Shown here: positions 46,716 to 58,255 of the stretch, in pieces | How positions within the stretch are numbered: the stretch's first letter is position 1 | How the letters are laid out: each line of letters opens with the position of its first letter | NCBI RefSeq assembly: GCF_904848625.1 | Contig: NZ_CAJHCP010000006.1 | Coordinates: forward strand, 124,001-188,000 | Length of the DNA stretch: 64,000 bases | Source: Paraburkholderia metrosideri | GTDB taxonomy: Bacteria; Pseudomonadota; Gammaproteobacteria; Burkholderiales; Burkholderiaceae | Reading direction: 5' to 3' | The notes under the pieces: generated by a model | Databases searched by the model: none | What the model was told of the DNA's origin: nothing | What the model saw: only the letters and a program-made list of their open reading frames with translations | Made by a program: the position numbers and the translations under genes

Positions 46716-49028
46716 TCAGAACGCCGTCCCGATCTGGAACTGGAATTTCTGATACTGGTCGCCAGTGTGCTTCACGAGCGGGAAGCCCAGGCTGAGCTTG
46801 AGCGGACCGATCGGCGAAATCCACGCCAGACCCACACCGTAACCGTAACGCAGACCGTTTGCGCCGGTCGAGGTTGCGGCACTGCTTGCGTCAGCCCAGA
46901 CGTTACCAGCGTCAAGGAACGTGAACACGCGCAGCGTGCGGTCATAACCCGTGCCTGGCAACGGGAACGTCAATTCGATATTGCCGACCAGCAGCTTCGA
47001 GCCGCCAATCGGGTCGCCCGTGGTCCTGTCGCGCGGACCCAGCGAGCTCGGCTCGTAGCCTCGCACCGACCCGATACCGCCAGCGTAGTAGTTCTTGAAA
47101 ATCGGGTAAGGCTTGCCGTCCAAACCGTTACCGTAGCCGCCCTGGAAGTTGAAGCCCAGCACGAAGCCACGCGAGAACGAGTAATAGTACTGCGCGTTGA
47201 TGTCGGCCTTGTAGTACTGCGTGCTGCCGATCGGCGTACCGTATTCGGCATTGGCCTGCGCGAAGTAACCGCGACTCGGCACCAGCGCGCTGTCTCGCGC
47301 GTCGCGCGACCAGCCCACCGTGATCGGCACGTTGTTCGACACGCGACCGAAATCGTCCACATACTGCCTGTACGAAGCCGGTGTGGTGGAGTCGACGTCC
47401 AGCTGGTTCTGCTCGAGACCCGCGCCGAAGTAGACCGTGTCGACTTCCGAGAACGGGATGCCGAACTTCAGGTCGCCACCGATCGTAACGATCTTGAAGC
47501 TCGAATCTGTCGAGTAATACAGCGGCTGGTACGTACGATAGTAGACGTCGGTAATACGCTTGATGCCGTCGACCGTGAAGTACGGATCGACCTGCGTCAC
47601 CGTCAACGTACGGTACGTCTTCGCGGTGTTCACGTTCACCGACAGACTCGTGCCCGAACCGAACACGTTATCTTGCGACACGCCTGCCGACAGCACCACC
47701 TTGTCGGTCGACGAGAAGCCCGCGCCCAGCGTAATCGCGCCGGTCGGCTTTTCAGCGACCTTGACGTCGACGTCCACCTGGTCCGGCGTGCCTTCGACCG
47801 GCACCGTGGTCACATCCACGTCAGTGAAGTAGCCAAGGCGGTTGATCCGGTCTTTCGACAGCGCGAGCCGGTTCGAATCGAACCACGAGCTTTCGAGCTG
47901 ACGCATTTCGCGGCGCACTACTTCGTCGCGGGTACGTGTGTTGCCGACCACGTTGATCCGGCGCACATAGACGCGGCGGCTCGGGTCGACTTGCAGCGTC
48001 AGGTCCACCGTATGGTGTTGCTGATCGATTTGCGGCTGCGCGTTGACGGTCGCGAATGCGTAACCGTATTCGCCCAGCTTGTCGACGATTGCCTTGGTGG
48101 TGGCTTGCAGCTTTTCAGCCGAGAAGCGGTCACCCGGTTTGATCTTGATGAGCTTGGTCAGCTCGGCTTCGCGATCGAGCAGATTGCCGGCCAGCTTGAT
48201 GTTCGAGATCGTGTACGGCTCGCCTTCATGCAGCGTGACCGTCAGGTACATGTCCTTCTTGTCCGGCGTGATCGACACCTGGGTCGACTCGATGTTGAAC
48301 TCGAGGTAACCGCGATTCAGGTAATACGAGCGGACGTTTTCGAGGTCGCCGGTGAGCTTGTCTTTCGCGTACAGGTCGTTCTTCGTGTACCACGAGAACC
48401 AGTTCGGCGTGGACAGCTGCATTTCGTCGCGCAGCGTACCCGTGCTGAACGCCTTATTGCCGATGAAGTTGATCTGGCGAATCTTCGCGCTCGGACCTTC
48501 TTCCACCGAGAACAGCACCGACACGCGATTGCGGTCGATCGGCGTGATCGTGGTCGTGACTTCAGCGGCGTAGTAACCGCGCGTCAGGTATTGACGCTTC
48601 AATTCCTGCTCGGCCTTGTCGACCAGCGCCTTGTCGTAGTAACGGCCTTGCGACAGACCCACGGCGCGCAGCGCCTTGGTCAGGTTGTCCTTGTCGAATT
48701 CATGAATGCCGGCGAAGTCGATTGCGCCGATGGCCGGACGCTCCTGCACCTGCACGATGACGACATTGCCTTCAGTTGCGATCTTGACGTCGTTGAAGAA
48801 GCCCGTCGCATACAGCGCGCGAATCGCTTCGGATGCCTTGTCGTCGCTAAACGTGTCGCCCTGCTTGATAGGCAGGTACGCGAACACGGTACCGGGTTCG
48901 ACGCGTTGCAATCCCTCAATGCGGATGTCTTGCACCACGAAGGGCGTCGTTGCGTGAGCAACCAGCCCATGCGCGGCGAATGCCGCGGCTATAACCGTCT
49001 TTGGAACAAAGCGATGAGGTTTAAACAA
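46716..49028 (-). CDS. bamA: Outer-membrane protein assembly factor BamA
   Basis: 770 residues starting at a TTG with GGGGAAGC upstream; no ATG or GTG fits. Signal peptide FKPHRFVPKTVIAAAFAAHG..HAT, five POTRA domains (first at FVVQDIRIEGLQRVEPGTVF), then a 16-strand barrel with IGSVRGYEPSSLGPRD and the C-terminal Phe-type end QIGTAF. Essential core of the BAM complex. Followed by the Skp gene after 48 bases. Confidence 0.95.
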   Translation of the reverse strand: MFKPHRFVPKTVIAAAFAAHGLVAHATTPFVVQDIRIEGLQRVEPGTVFAYLPIKQGDTFSDDKASEAIRALYATGFFNDVKIATEGNVVIVQVQERPAIGAIDFAGIHEFDKDNLTKALRAVGLSQGRYYDKALVDKAEQELKRQYLTRGYYAAEVTTTITPIDRNRVSVLFSVEEGPSAKIRQINFIGNKAFSTGTLRDEMQLSTPNWFSWYTKNDLYAKDKLTGDLENVRSYYLNRGYLEFNIESTQVSITPDKKDMYLTVTLHEGEPYTISNIKLAGNLLDREAELTKLIKIKPGDRFSAEKLQATTKAIVDKLGEYGYAFATVNAQPQIDQQHHTVDLTLQVDPSRRVYVRRINVVGNTRTRDEVVRREMRQLESSWFDSNRLALSKDRINRLGYFTDVDVTTVPVEGTPDQVDVDVKVAEKPTGAITLGAGFSSTDKVVLSAGVSQDNVFGSGTSLSVNVNTAKTYRTLTVTQVDPYFTVDGIKRITDVYYRTYQPLYYSTDSSFKIVTIGGDLKFGIPFSEVDTVYFGAGLEQNQLDVDSTTPASYRQYVDDFGRVSNNVPITVGWSRDARDSALVPSRGYFAQANAEYGTPIGSTQYYKADINAQYYYSFSRGFVLGFNFQGGYGNGLDGKPYPIFKNYYAGGIGSVRGYEPSSLGPRDRTTGDPIGGSKLLVGNIELTFPLPGTGYDRTLRVFTFLDAGNVWADASSAATSTGANGLRYGYGVGLAWISPIGPLKLSLGFPLVKHTGDQYQKFQFQIGTAF

Positions 49029-49095
49029 CGTGCTTCCCCAGTGTGTATAGCTGCATCAGGTCAGACGGTCGCCATCGTGAACGCCGCCGGACACT

Positions 49096-50490
49096 TTAAA
49101 AATGGATTAAACGAGCCAGATCGTTGAACAGCGCGATCGCCGACAATGCGACGATGCAGGCGAGACCCGCCCTCTGAAAAACGAGTTGCCAGCGATCGGA
49201 GACAACCTTACCGGTCACAGCTTCAACCAAATAATATAACAGATGACCCCCGTCCAATACCGGAATTGGTAGCAGGTTCAGTACGCCGAGGCTAATACTG
49301 ACAAGGGCCAGGAACGACAAAAATGCAGAAGGACCTAGACGTGCGCTCTTTCCTGCGTAATCGGCGATCGTCACGGGACCGGAAAGATTTTTCAGCGATG
49401 CTTCGCCGACGATCATTCTTCCGAACATGCGCACGGAGTAAACCGCGAGGTCCCACGTGCGGCGTGCACCCAGTTGCAGGCTTTCGATAGGCCCATAGCG
49501 CACGTCGATCGACGGCACCTGGGTCGCCAGCTCGGCACCAATGCGGCCGATCTGCTGACCGGTCGTCTCGTCGCGCTGCGACTGCGGCACGATGCTGATG
49601 TCTTCGAGGCTGCCTTGCGTATGTCCTGCCTGGCCGCCGCGCTCGATCTGCAACGTCACGGGCACGCCGGCGTGCGATTTTACATAAGCGATGAACGCTG
49701 TGGCGTTATCCGTCGGAATTCCGTTGACGGCGCGCAAGCGGTCGCCCGCAACCAGCCCGGCTTTTTGCGCCGCGCTGCCCGGTTGCACACCGGCCACTGT
49801 CAACTTGCCACCGCCTGGCTCGAAGCCGAGATGGGACATGAAATCGTCGTCGACATCTTTCTCGCCGATGCCGCGCAGATCGATCTGGAATTGCGACGTG
49901 CCGTGCGCGTCTTTCGCGCTCAACTCGATGTACTTGTGATCGAACGCCGCGCCTAACAGCTTCCAGCGCAAGTCCGACCATGAACGCACGGGCTCGGATT
50001 CACCGGCGGTAGACGTCCGCGCCGCGACGATCGTCTCGCCGCCTTCGAAACCGGCCAACGCCGCCGGCGTGTTCGGTGCAGGTGGTGCGATCACGGCCGC
50101 CGGTTCGGACACGCCGGTCGCGAACACCAGCGCGAACAACACGATGGCCAGCAGGAAGTTCGCGATCGGACCGGCGGCGACAATCGCGAACCGGCGCCAT
50201 ACCGATTTGCGGTTGAACGCCTGCGGCAACAATTCGGCGGGAATCGGCGCAGTGCCGGTTTCGCGCTCGTCGAGCATCTTCACGTAGCCGCCGAGAGGCA
50301 GCGCGGCGATGGTCCACTCGGTACCCGTTTTCGGGCTCACCCACTGGAACAGCGGCTTGCCGAAGCCGATCGAAAAGCGCAGTACCTTCACGCCGCACAG
50401 GCGCGCGACACTGTAATGCCCGTACTCGTGGACGACCACCAGCACGCCAATCGCGACCGCGAAGGCAAGCAATTCGATCAGCAGGTTCAT
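49096..50490 (-). CDS. rseP: Site-2 protease RseP
   Basis: 464 residues from MNLLIELLAFAVAIGVLVVV. Zinc motif HEYGH near residue 22 and the third ligand in PIPVLDGGHLLYY near the C-terminus. Two PDZ regions (one around GFEGGETIVA, one around GLVAGDRLRAVNG). It cleaves anti-sigma factor in the inner membrane. It lies 7 bases after dxr. Confidence 0.95.
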   Translation of the reverse strand: MNLLIELLAFAVAIGVLVVVHEYGHYSVARLCGVKVLRFSIGFGKPLFQWVSPKTGTEWTIAALPLGGYVKMLDERETGTAPIPAELLPQAFNRKSVWRRFAIVAAGPIANFLLAIVLFALVFATGVSEPAAVIAPPAPNTPAALAGFEGGETIVAARTSTAGESEPVRSWSDLRWKLLGAAFDHKYIELSAKDAHGTSQFQIDLRGIGEKDVDDDFMSHLGFEPGGGKLTVAGVQPGSAAQKAGLVAGDRLRAVNGIPTDNATAFIAYVKSHAGVPVTLQIERGGQAGHTQGSLEDISIVPQSQRDETTGQQIGRIGAELATQVPSIDVRYGPIESLQLGARRTWDLAVYSVRMFGRMIVGEASLKNLSGPVTIADYAGKSARLGPSAFLSFLALVSISLGVLNLLPIPVLDGGHLLYYLVEAVTGKVVSDRWQLVFQRAGLACIVALSAIALFNDLARLIHF

Positions 50491-50497
50491 AGGCGCC

Positions 50498-51703
50498 TCA
50501 CTGGACGGCGCGTTCCGTGCGACGGGCGCCGTCCGGCAGACGCGCGATAAATTCGGCAGCGGCACGACGCGCGGCAGCATCCGCTTCGATTACGTCTTCG
50601 AGCGCATGCGCGCTGCGGTTCGGCAAAGCGTTCAGCACCGAGTCGACCACCTGGGCAATCGTCATGAAGCCAATCTGGCGAGCAAGGAACGCCTCGACGG
50701 CGATTTCATTCGCGGCGTTCAGCGCCGCGCTCGCTACGCCGCCTTCGGCCAGCGCCTTCATGGCGAGCGCGAGACATGGGAAGCGCGCGTAATCCGGCTT
50801 TTCGAACGACAGCGACGCGATTTCCACGAGATCGAGTTGAGCGACACCCGAATCCACGCGATCCGGGAAGGCCAGTGCGTGAGCGATCGGTGTGCGCATG
50901 TCGGGGTTGCCGAGTTGCGCGAGCACCGAGCCGTCGGCGTACGAAACCAGCGAGTGGATCACGCTTTGCGGGTGAATCAGCACGTCGATGCGCTCGCCCG
51001 GCAAATTGAACAGCCAGTGCGCCTCGATGACTTCGAGCCCCTTGTTCATCATCGTGGCGGAGTCGACCGAAATCTTTCGGCCCATTACCCAGTTCGGATG
51101 TTTGCAGGCTTCTTCCGGCGTAACGTCGACCAGCGTGGCCGGTTCGCGAGTGCGGAACGGGCCGCCCGACGCGGTCAGGATGATCTTGGAGACGCCGCCA
51201 TGCAGCGCGGCTTCGCGCGGCAGGCATTGGAAAATTGCGTTGTGTTCGCTGTCGACGGGCAGCAGCACCGCACCGTTGTCGCGCACCGCATCCATGAAGA
51301 TCGCGCCGGACATCACCAGCGCTTCCTTGTTCGCGAGCAGGATGCGTTTGCCAGCGCGTGCGGCGGCAAGACTCGGCGCAAGGCCGGCCGCGCCGACGAT
51401 TGCCGCCACCACCGTGTCGCAACCGTCGCTCTTCGACACGTCGACAAGCGCTTGCGGGCCATACGTGACTTCGGTTTTGCAACCGGCTTCGCGCAGCTTC
51501 GCAGCAACCCGTGCGGCGGTATCGGCGTCGCCAACCACCGCGACCTCCGGCTGAAAGCGCACGCATTGCTCGACGAGCTTGTCGCCGTTGCGATGCGCAG
51601 TAAGCGCATAAACCGAAAAGCGCTCGGGATGACGCGCGACGACGTCGAGCGTGCTGTCTCCAATCGAGCCCGTGGAACCGAGCAATGTCAGACGTTTTTG
51701 CAT
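50498..51703 (-). CDS. dxr: 1-deoxy-D-xylulose-5-phosphate reductoisomerase
   Basis: 401 residues from [20 protein letters not shown] (NADPH loop GSTGSIG). Metal and substrate residues in [15 protein letters not shown] and [20 protein letters not shown]. It makes MEP in the isoprenoid pathway; the downstream product feeds UppS, encoded two genes before it. Confidence 0.96.
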   Translation of the reverse strand: MQKRLTLLGSTGSIGDSTLDVVARHPERFSVYALTAHRNGDKLVEQCVRFQPEVAVVGDADTAARVAAKLREAGCKTEVTYGPQALVDVSKSDGCDTVVAAIVGAAGLAPSLAAARAGKRILLANKEALVMSGAIFMDAVRDNGAVLLPVDSEHNAIFQCLPREAALHGGVSKIILTASGGPFRTREPATLVDVTPEEACKHPNWVMGRKISVDSATMMNKGLEVIEAHWLFNLPGERIDVLIHPQSVIHSLVSYADGSVLAQLGNPDMRTPIAHALAFPDRVDSGVAQLDLVEIASLSFEKPDYARFPCLALAMKALAEGGVASAALNAANEIAVEAFLARQIGFMTIAQVVDSVLNALPNRSAHALEDVIEADAAARRAAAEFIARLPDGARRTERAVQ

Positions 51704-51713
51704 ATCTCTTTCT

Positions 51714-52535
51714 CTAGCCGAGCAGCAGCATGGCAAGCGGCAGCACCGGCAATAATGCGTCGATGCGGTCGAGCACGCCACCGTGCCCCGGCAACAGGCC
51801 GCTTGAATCTTTCACTCCGGCCTGGCGTTTCATCATGGATTCGAACAGGTCGCCCACCACGCTGAATGCCACCAGCAAGGTCAGTGCGAGCAGTGTGCGC
51901 ACGGCGCCCCATTGCGCCAGCAGCGCAGAATACAGGGTCGGCTCGAACGCATGCAAAAAGATCACCGCCGCCGCGACGATCATCACCACCAGCCAGCCCC
52001 CGATCGCGCCCTCCCAGGTTTTACCCGGACTGATGGCAGGCGCCAGCTTATGCTTTCCGAATGCTTTTCCGGAGAAGTATGCGCCGATATCGGCCAGCCA
52101 TACCAATACCAGCAGCGACAGCACGAACGGTACACCCTGCATGCGTGCGGCGACGAGAGCATGCCAGCAGGCGACGAATATCACAATGCCGGCCAGAAAC
52201 AGGAAGATGCGCCATGCGCCCTGCGCGAGCGTCGGCTTGCGCAACAGCACGAATGGACCGGCGATTACCCAGAAAATGGCCGAGGCCTTGAACAGCGAAC
52301 GGGCCTCGACGACGCCCGTGCCGAGCCGCGTGCTGGCGACCAGCGCGGCCGCTGCGATCAGCGCATAGATAACCGGACCGGCGCCGCCCAGCTTGAGCAG
52401 GCGAGCCCACTCCCACGCGGCGAACACGACGACGAAAGCGATCAGCGCGCCGAACGCGCCCACCGGCGCGAACAGCGTGACCGGCAGGAACACTGCCAGC
52501 AGGATGATCGCCGTGATGACACGGGTTTTTAGCAT
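51714..52535 (-). CDS. cdsA: Phosphatidate cytidylyltransferase
   Basis: 273 residues, about eight membrane segments. The CDS signature is in [20 protein letters not shown] followed by GVLDRID. It makes CDP-diacylglycerol for phospholipids. Overlaps the uppS stop by 7 bases. Confidence 0.95.
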   Translation of the reverse strand: MLKTRVITAIILLAVFLPVTLFAPVGAFGALIAFVVVFAAWEWARLLKLGGAGPVIYALIAAAALVASTRLGTGVVEARSLFKASAIFWVIAGPFVLLRKPTLAQGAWRIFLFLAGIVIFVACWHALVAARMQGVPFVLSLLVLVWLADIGAYFSGKAFGKHKLAPAISPGKTWEGAIGGWLVVMIVAAAVIFLHAFEPTLYSALLAQWGAVRTLLALTLLVAFSVVGDLFESMMKRQAGVKDSSGLLPGHGGVLDRIDALLPVLPLAMLLLG

Positions 52536-53311
52536 GGAAGCGAATCGACGTTTTGCGATTGCGGCTCGAGTTGAGCACTGGTGCGGCCGAAGCGGCGTTC
52601 ACGCTCCGAGTACGAAGCGATGGCGTGACCGAGCGCGTCGGCGTCGAAATCAGGCCAGAACGTGTCGGTGAAGTAGAACTCTGTGTAGGCAAGCTGCCAC
52701 AGCAGGAAGTTGCTGACGCGGCGCTCGCCGCCAGTGCGGATAAACAGATCCGGCTCCGGCGCATAAGCCATGGACAGGTGCTCGGCGAACGAGTCTTCAT
52801 TGACCTCGACCGCCTTGCCCGCCAGCGCCGACTGCTCGGCGAGCTTGCGGGTGGCCTGCATGATGTCCCACCGGCCGCCGTAGTTCGCGGCGATGGTCAG
52901 CGTGAGACGGGTGTTGCGTGCGGTCTTGGTCTCCGCACGCTTGATCAGGTCGCGAATACGCGTGTCGAAACGATCCAGGTCGCCTACCACGCGCAAACGG
53001 ATGCCGTTGGCGTGCAGTTTGCCGATTTCGCGCTCCAGCGCGGTGACGAACAGGCGCATCAGGAACGAGACTTCCTCGTTCGGACGACGCCAGTTTTCCG
53101 AACTGAACGCAAACAGCGTCAGGTACTCGACACCTTGACGGGCGCACGCCTCGACGGCCGCACGCACTGCGTCGACCCCGCGCGTATGGCCCGCCACGCG
53201 CGGCAAACGGCGCTGAGTGGCCCAACGGCCGTTGCCATCCATGATGATCGCGATATGTCGCGGCACCGCGGCGACATCAGGCACGCGCACGGTTGAGCTT
53301 GTATAGGTCAT
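52529..53311 (-). CDS. uppS: Isoprenyl transferase (undecaprenyl diphosphate synthase)
   Basis: 260 residues from [13 protein letters not shown]. Substrate pocket [17 protein letters not shown]; later NYGGRWDI and [20 protein letters not shown]. It makes the C55 carrier lipid for cell wall and O-antigen. First gene of the cdsA-dxr-rseP-bamA run. Confidence 0.95.
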   Translation of the reverse strand: MTYTSSTVRVPDVAAVPRHIAIIMDGNGRWATQRRLPRVAGHTRGVDAVRAAVEACARQGVEYLTLFAFSSENWRRPNEEVSFLMRLFVTALEREIGKLHANGIRLRVVGDLDRFDTRIRDLIKRAETKTARNTRLTLTIAANYGGRWDIMQATRKLAEQSALAGKAVEVNEDSFAEHLSMAYAPEPDLFIRTGGERRVSNFLLWQLAYTEFYFTDTFWPDFDADALGHAIASYSERERRFGRTSAQLEPQSQNVDSLPC

Positions 53312-53477
53312 GGCCGTTGGGACTGTGACTGCAAATAAAGAAGTGGAAACCCTGAAGGTACTGAGTGCCCCCAAACCTGGTGCTTCGCGCCAGGCCCCCA
53401 GCAGATAATCCTCAACGGGACTTCCTGCGAGTGAAAACGCTGGGATGACCCGGCGCTTTCCTGGGAGCCGAACGGCC

Positions 53478-54038
53478 TCAAACCGTCATGATCTCGGCTT
53501 CTTTCGTCACGACGAGCTTGTCGATTTCAGTGACGAACTTGTCCGTCAGCTTCTGAACGTCGTCACCTGCACGACGCTCGTCGTCTTCCGAAATTTCTTT
53601 GTCTTTGACGAGCTTTTTCAGTTGCTCGTTAGCATCACGACGCAGGTTGCGCACTGCAACTTTGGCCGTTTCCGCTTCGCTCTTGACCACTTTGGTCAGT
53701 TCGCGGCGGCGTTCTTCGGTCAAAGCGGGCATCGGCACGCGGATCACGTCGCCTTGCGTCGCCGGGTTCAGACCGAGGTCCGATTCACGGATCGCTTTTT
53801 CGACGACCTGAACCATCTTCTTTTCCCACGGCTGCACGCCGATCGTACGTGCGTCGATCAGCGTCAGGTTAGCGACCTGAGAAATCGGTACCGGCGAACC
53901 GTAGTAATCGCACTGGATGTGATCGAGCAGGCCCGTGTGCGCACGGCCCGTGCGGATCTTCGACAGGTCGTTCTTGAACGCGTCGATGGAGCGCTGCATC
54001 TTTTGTTCAGCGCCCTTCCTGATATCAGCCACAGACAT
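53478..54038 (-). CDS. frr: Ribosome recycling factor
   Basis: 186 residues, the standard length. [48 protein letters not shown] are family hallmarks. GGAGG precedes the ATG by 7 bases. It splits post-termination ribosomes with EF-G. Lies 100 bases after pyrH and 166 before uppS. Confidence 0.96.
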   Translation of the reverse strand: MSVADIRKGAEQKMQRSIDAFKNDLSKIRTGRAHTGLLDHIQCDYYGSPVPISQVANLTLIDARTIGVQPWEKKMVQVVEKAIRESDLGLNPATQGDVIRVPMPALTEERRRELTKVVKSEAETAKVAVRNLRRDANEQLKKLVKDKEISEDDERRAGDDVQKLTDKFVTEIDKLVVTKEAEIMTV

Positions 54039-54138
54039 TTTTTAACCTCCGAACCTTCAAAACGGTGCGAGCCGGCCAGCGCGCGCAAGATGCGGCGGCC
54101 TGGGCTCGCGTCAAAGCCCACGTTATGTGAACGAGAGT

Positions 54139-55047
<909 letters not shown>

Positions 55048-55070
55048 CTACGGTGAGGCTTAGCTAAAGC

Positions 55071-55952
55071 TTATTGTTGCTTTGCAGCAGCGACTTGAGC
55101 GGCCACTTCAGCTGCGAAGTCGTCCTGCTTCTTCTCGATGCCTTCGCCAACCACGAACAGCGCGAACTTCTGGACGCTCGCGTTGCCAGCCTTAAGCATC
55201 TGTTCGATTGTCTGCTTGTCGTTCTTAACGAACGTCTGGTTCAGCAGCGACACTTCCTTCAGGTACTTCTGCACGCTGCCGTCGACCATCTTGGCGACGA
55301 TTTCAGCCGGCTTACCCGATTCAGCAGCCTTCTGTTCAGCAATGCTGCGTTCCTTGGCGATCAGTTCTGCCGGAACGTCGTCCGACGACAGCGAAACCGG
55401 CTTCATTGCGGCGATGTGCATTGCCACGTCCTTGCCGACCTGCTCGTCCGCGCCGGTGTACTCGACCAGCACGCCGATACGCGTGCCGTGCAGGTACGCT
55501 GCCAGCTTGTTAGCCGTGTCGAACCGCACGAAACGGCGGATCGACAGGTTTTCACCGATCTTGCCGACCAGCGCGAGACGCACTGCGTCGACCGTCGAGC
55601 CGTCCAGCGGCAGTGCCGACAGCGCTGCGACGTCAGCCGGGTTTTGCGTAGCGACCAGTTCAGCGACCGTTTTCGAGAAAGCCAGGAAGTCGTCGTTCTT
55701 CGAAACGAAATCGGTTTCGCAGTTCAGTTCGACCAGCGAACCAGCGTTGCCACCGATAAACGACGCGACCACGCCTTCAGCCGTCACGCGCGACGCTGCC
55801 TTGCTGGCCTTGTTACCCAGCTTCACGCGCAGCAGCTCTTCAGCGCGCGCCATGTCGCCGTCGGCTTCCGTCAGCGCTTTCTTGCATTCCATCATCGGCG
55901 CGTCGGTCTTTGCGCGCAGTTCTGCAACCATGCTTGCGGTAATTGCCGCCAT
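55071..55952 (-). CDS. tsf: Elongation factor Ts
   Basis: 293 residues. The second of two adjacent ATGs is chosen because AAGGAG then lies 6 bases upstream. [35 protein letters not shown] and the dimerisation domain are clear. It recycles EF-Tu. Confidence 0.96.
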   Translation of the reverse strand: MAAITASMVAELRAKTDAPMMECKKALTEADGDMARAEELLRVKLGNKASKAASRVTAEGVVASFIGGNAGSLVELNCETDFVSKNDDFLAFSKTVAELVATQNPADVAALSALPLDGSTVDAVRLALVGKIGENLSIRRFVRFDTANKLAAYLHGTRIGVLVEYTGADEQVGKDVAMHIAAMKPVSLSSDDVPAELIAKERSIAEQKAAESGKPAEIVAKMVDGSVQKYLKEVSLLNQTFVKNDKQTIEQMLKAGNASVQKFALFVVGEGIEKKQDDFAAEVAAQVAAAKQQ

Positions 55953-56094
55953 CATTTGCTCCTTGAGTTCCGTCTGTCACACACCGCCCGCACTTCGATG
56001 CCGGCGGCAAGAATTCGTTTCAGCATTGCGCGAATTTTTCACGGACAACGCTTTGGGCGCCACAATCAGCGCCCTACTACACTGTCGCGACTTA

Positions 56095-56127
56095 AAAAAA
56101 GGGGGCCTGTAGAAAGCCCCCTTTTTT
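56095..56127 (-). terminator. Terminator/attenuator between rpsB and tsf
   Basis: AAAAAAGGGGGC and GCCCCCTTTTTT pair around 9 bases, giving U tracts in both directions. It lies inside the rpsB-tsf operon, 19 bases after the rpsB stop, so it must leak for tsf to be read or tsf has its own promoter. Confidence 0.88.
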
Positions 56128-56145
56128 GCCGGACACGGGGCAGCT

Positions 56146-56898
56146 TTACGCTTCCGCGTTGACCTCGACGAACTCGTCGCCGTCACCACCGCGAGCAGCT
56201 TGCACCACTTCGTTGACCGCGTTTGCACGGCCTTCGATGATTGCGTCAGCCACGCCAGCCGTGTACAGAGCGACAGCCTTCGAGGCGTCGTCGTTACCCG
56301 GGATCACGTAGTCGATGCCTTCCGGCGAGTGGTTCGTGTCGACCACAGCGATAACCGGAATGCCGAGCTTGTTAGCTTCGGTCACAGCAATCTTGTGGTA
56401 GCCGACGTCGACCACGAAAATTGCGTCCGGAATGCCGCCCATGTCTTTCACGCCGCCAATCGACTTCTGCAGCTTGGCCATTTCGCGTTCGAACAACAGA
56501 GCTTCTTTCTTGCTCATGCGTTCGGTTTCGCCGGCTTCCAGCGCTGCTTCCATGTCTTTCAGGCGCTTGATCGATACTTTCAGCGTCTTGAAGTTGGTCA
56601 GCATACCGCCGAGCCAGCGTGCGTTGACGAACGGCATGCCCGCGCGTTGCGCTTCTTCAGCGATCGTGTCACGCGATTGACGCTTCGTACCGACGAACAG
56701 GATCGTGCCACGGTTCGCTGCCAGTTGACGCGCGTACTTCAGCGCGTCGTTGTACATCGGCAGCGTCTTTTCGAGGTTGATGATGTGAATCTTGTTGCGA
56801 TGACCGAAAATGAAGGGAGCCATCTTCGGGTTCCAGAAGCGCGTTTGGTGACCGAAGTGGACACCTGCTTCCAGCATTTGACGCATGGTAACTGCCAT
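56146..56898 (-). CDS. rpsB: 30S ribosomal protein S2
   Basis: 250 residues. [40 protein letters not shown] and [20 protein letters not shown] are S2 hallmarks. Acidic C-terminus. First gene of the rpsB-tsf-pyrH-frr group, behind a leader of about 220 bases. Confidence 0.97.
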   Translation of the reverse strand: MAVTMRQMLEAGVHFGHQTRFWNPKMAPFIFGHRNKIHIINLEKTLPMYNDALKYARQLAANRGTILFVGTKRQSRDTIAEEAQRAGMPFVNARWLGGMLTNFKTLKVSIKRLKDMEAALEAGETERMSKKEALLFEREMAKLQKSIGGVKDMGGIPDAIFVVDVGYHKIAVTEANKLGIPVIAVVDTNHSPEGIDYVIPGNDDASKAVALYTAGVADAIIEGRANAVNEVVQAARGGDGDEFVEVNAEA

Positions 56899-57125
56899 GA
56901 AAATCTCCGCGAGGGTTGGGTCTTAAGCCGGCTGCCGTATCGGCCGCGCCCGCCTTTATCTTTGGCTGAACGCGACGGACACCCTGGGTGCGCCGGCTTG
57001 CGAGTCTGCTGCCTTGTTACTGCTTCTGCCCCATGACGAAGGCAACGGCCGTCATGAGAAGCCTTTCCTGCAGGCCAGAACTCTTAAAGAGCAATAAACC
57101 ACGACATGGATCGACTTAGCCAAAC

Positions 57126-57155
57126 ATTATAGCACGTGACTATCGGTCGACTCAA
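57126..57155 (-). promoter_or_regulatory. rpsB promoter
   Basis: On the minus strand, TTGAGT and a perfect TATAAT with an 18-base spacer. Transcription would start near 57119, leaving a leader of about 220 bases before the S2 gene. Confidence 0.65.
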
Positions 57156-57408
57156 CCTGCCTGGTTGCCCCGAACCGGCGGTCGCCGGGTTGCACCGCAG
57201 ACTCGCGGGCTCAATAGTGTGTCAGGTAGATGTCCTGCGCATGAAACGGGTCCGGACTGACGCGTTACCGCGCTACCTGCGCGTATCGAGGGAGCCACCG
57301 TCGCTCCGCGAAGCAGTCGGCTAAACGCGGCAGCGCGGGTGCAAAAGCCTGCGGCAGCCGGAATATGGTGCGATAATCATGCAATAACTTGCATTTCAGG
57401 CCCGACTC

Positions 57409-58218
57409 ATGGCTATTACGCTCAAAAACGAACACGATATCGCGCAGATGCGCGTCGCCTGCAAACTCGCGAGCGAAGTGCTCGACTACATCACGCCGTT
57501 CGTCAAGGCCGGCGTCACCACCGGTGAACTCGACCGTCTGTGTCACGAATACATGCTGAAAGAACAGGGCACCGTGCCGGCGCCGCTGAATTATCAGCCG
57601 CCGGGGTACCCGCCGTATCCGAAAGCCACCTGCATTTCCGTCAATGACGTGATCTGCCACGGCATTCCGGGCGACAAAACGCTGAAAAACGGCGATGCGC
57701 TGAATATCGACATCACCGTCATTAAAGAAGGCTATTTCGGCGACACCAGCCGGATGTTTATCGTCGGTGAAGGCTCGATTCTGGCCAAACGGCTGGTTCA
57801 GACCACATTTGAATGCATGTGGCTCGGCATCGACCAGGTGCGCCCCGGCGCGCATCTCGGCGACATCGGCCATGCGATCCAGAAGCATGCGGAAGCTCAA
57901 GGCTACAGCGTGGTGCGCGAATATTGCGGCCACGGCATCAGCACGGTGTTCCATGAAGACCCGCAGATTCTGCATTACGGCCGTCCCGGCACCGGCTTTG
58001 AATTGCAGGCGGGCATGATCTTCACGATCGAGCCGATGATCAACGCCGGTCGCCGCGACATTCGCACCATGCCCGACCAATGGACCGTCAAGACGAAGGA
58101 CCGCAGCCTGTCGGCGCAATGGGAGCACACCGTGCTCGTCACGGAAACCGGTTACGACGTGTTGACCGTGTCTGCCGGCACGCCGGCGCGTCCGCCAGTG
58201 GTTGCGGCTACCGCCTGA
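57409..58218 (+). CDS. map: Methionine aminopeptidase, type I
   Basis: 269 residues. Metal ligands in [20 protein letters not shown] (Asp, Asp), [15 protein letters not shown] (His), MIFTIEPMI (Glu) and [11 protein letters not shown] (Glu). It removes initiator Met after deformylation. Divergent from rpsB, as in many proteobacteria; glnD follows after 37 bases. Confidence 0.96.
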   Translation: MAITLKNEHDIAQMRVACKLASEVLDYITPFVKAGVTTGELDRLCHEYMLKEQGTVPAPLNYQPPGYPPYPKATCISVNDVICHGIPGDKTLKNGDALNIDITVIKEGYFGDTSRMFIVGEGSILAKRLVQTTFECMWLGIDQVRPGAHLGDIGHAIQKHAEAQGYSVVREYCGHGISTVFHEDPQILHYGRPGTGFELQAGMIFTIEPMINAGRRDIRTMPDQWTVKTKDRSLSAQWEHTVLVTETGYDVLTVSAGTPARPPVVAATA

Positions 58219-58255
58219 CCGACCTCCGACCCACCGCCTGCCGACCCACCTGCCA

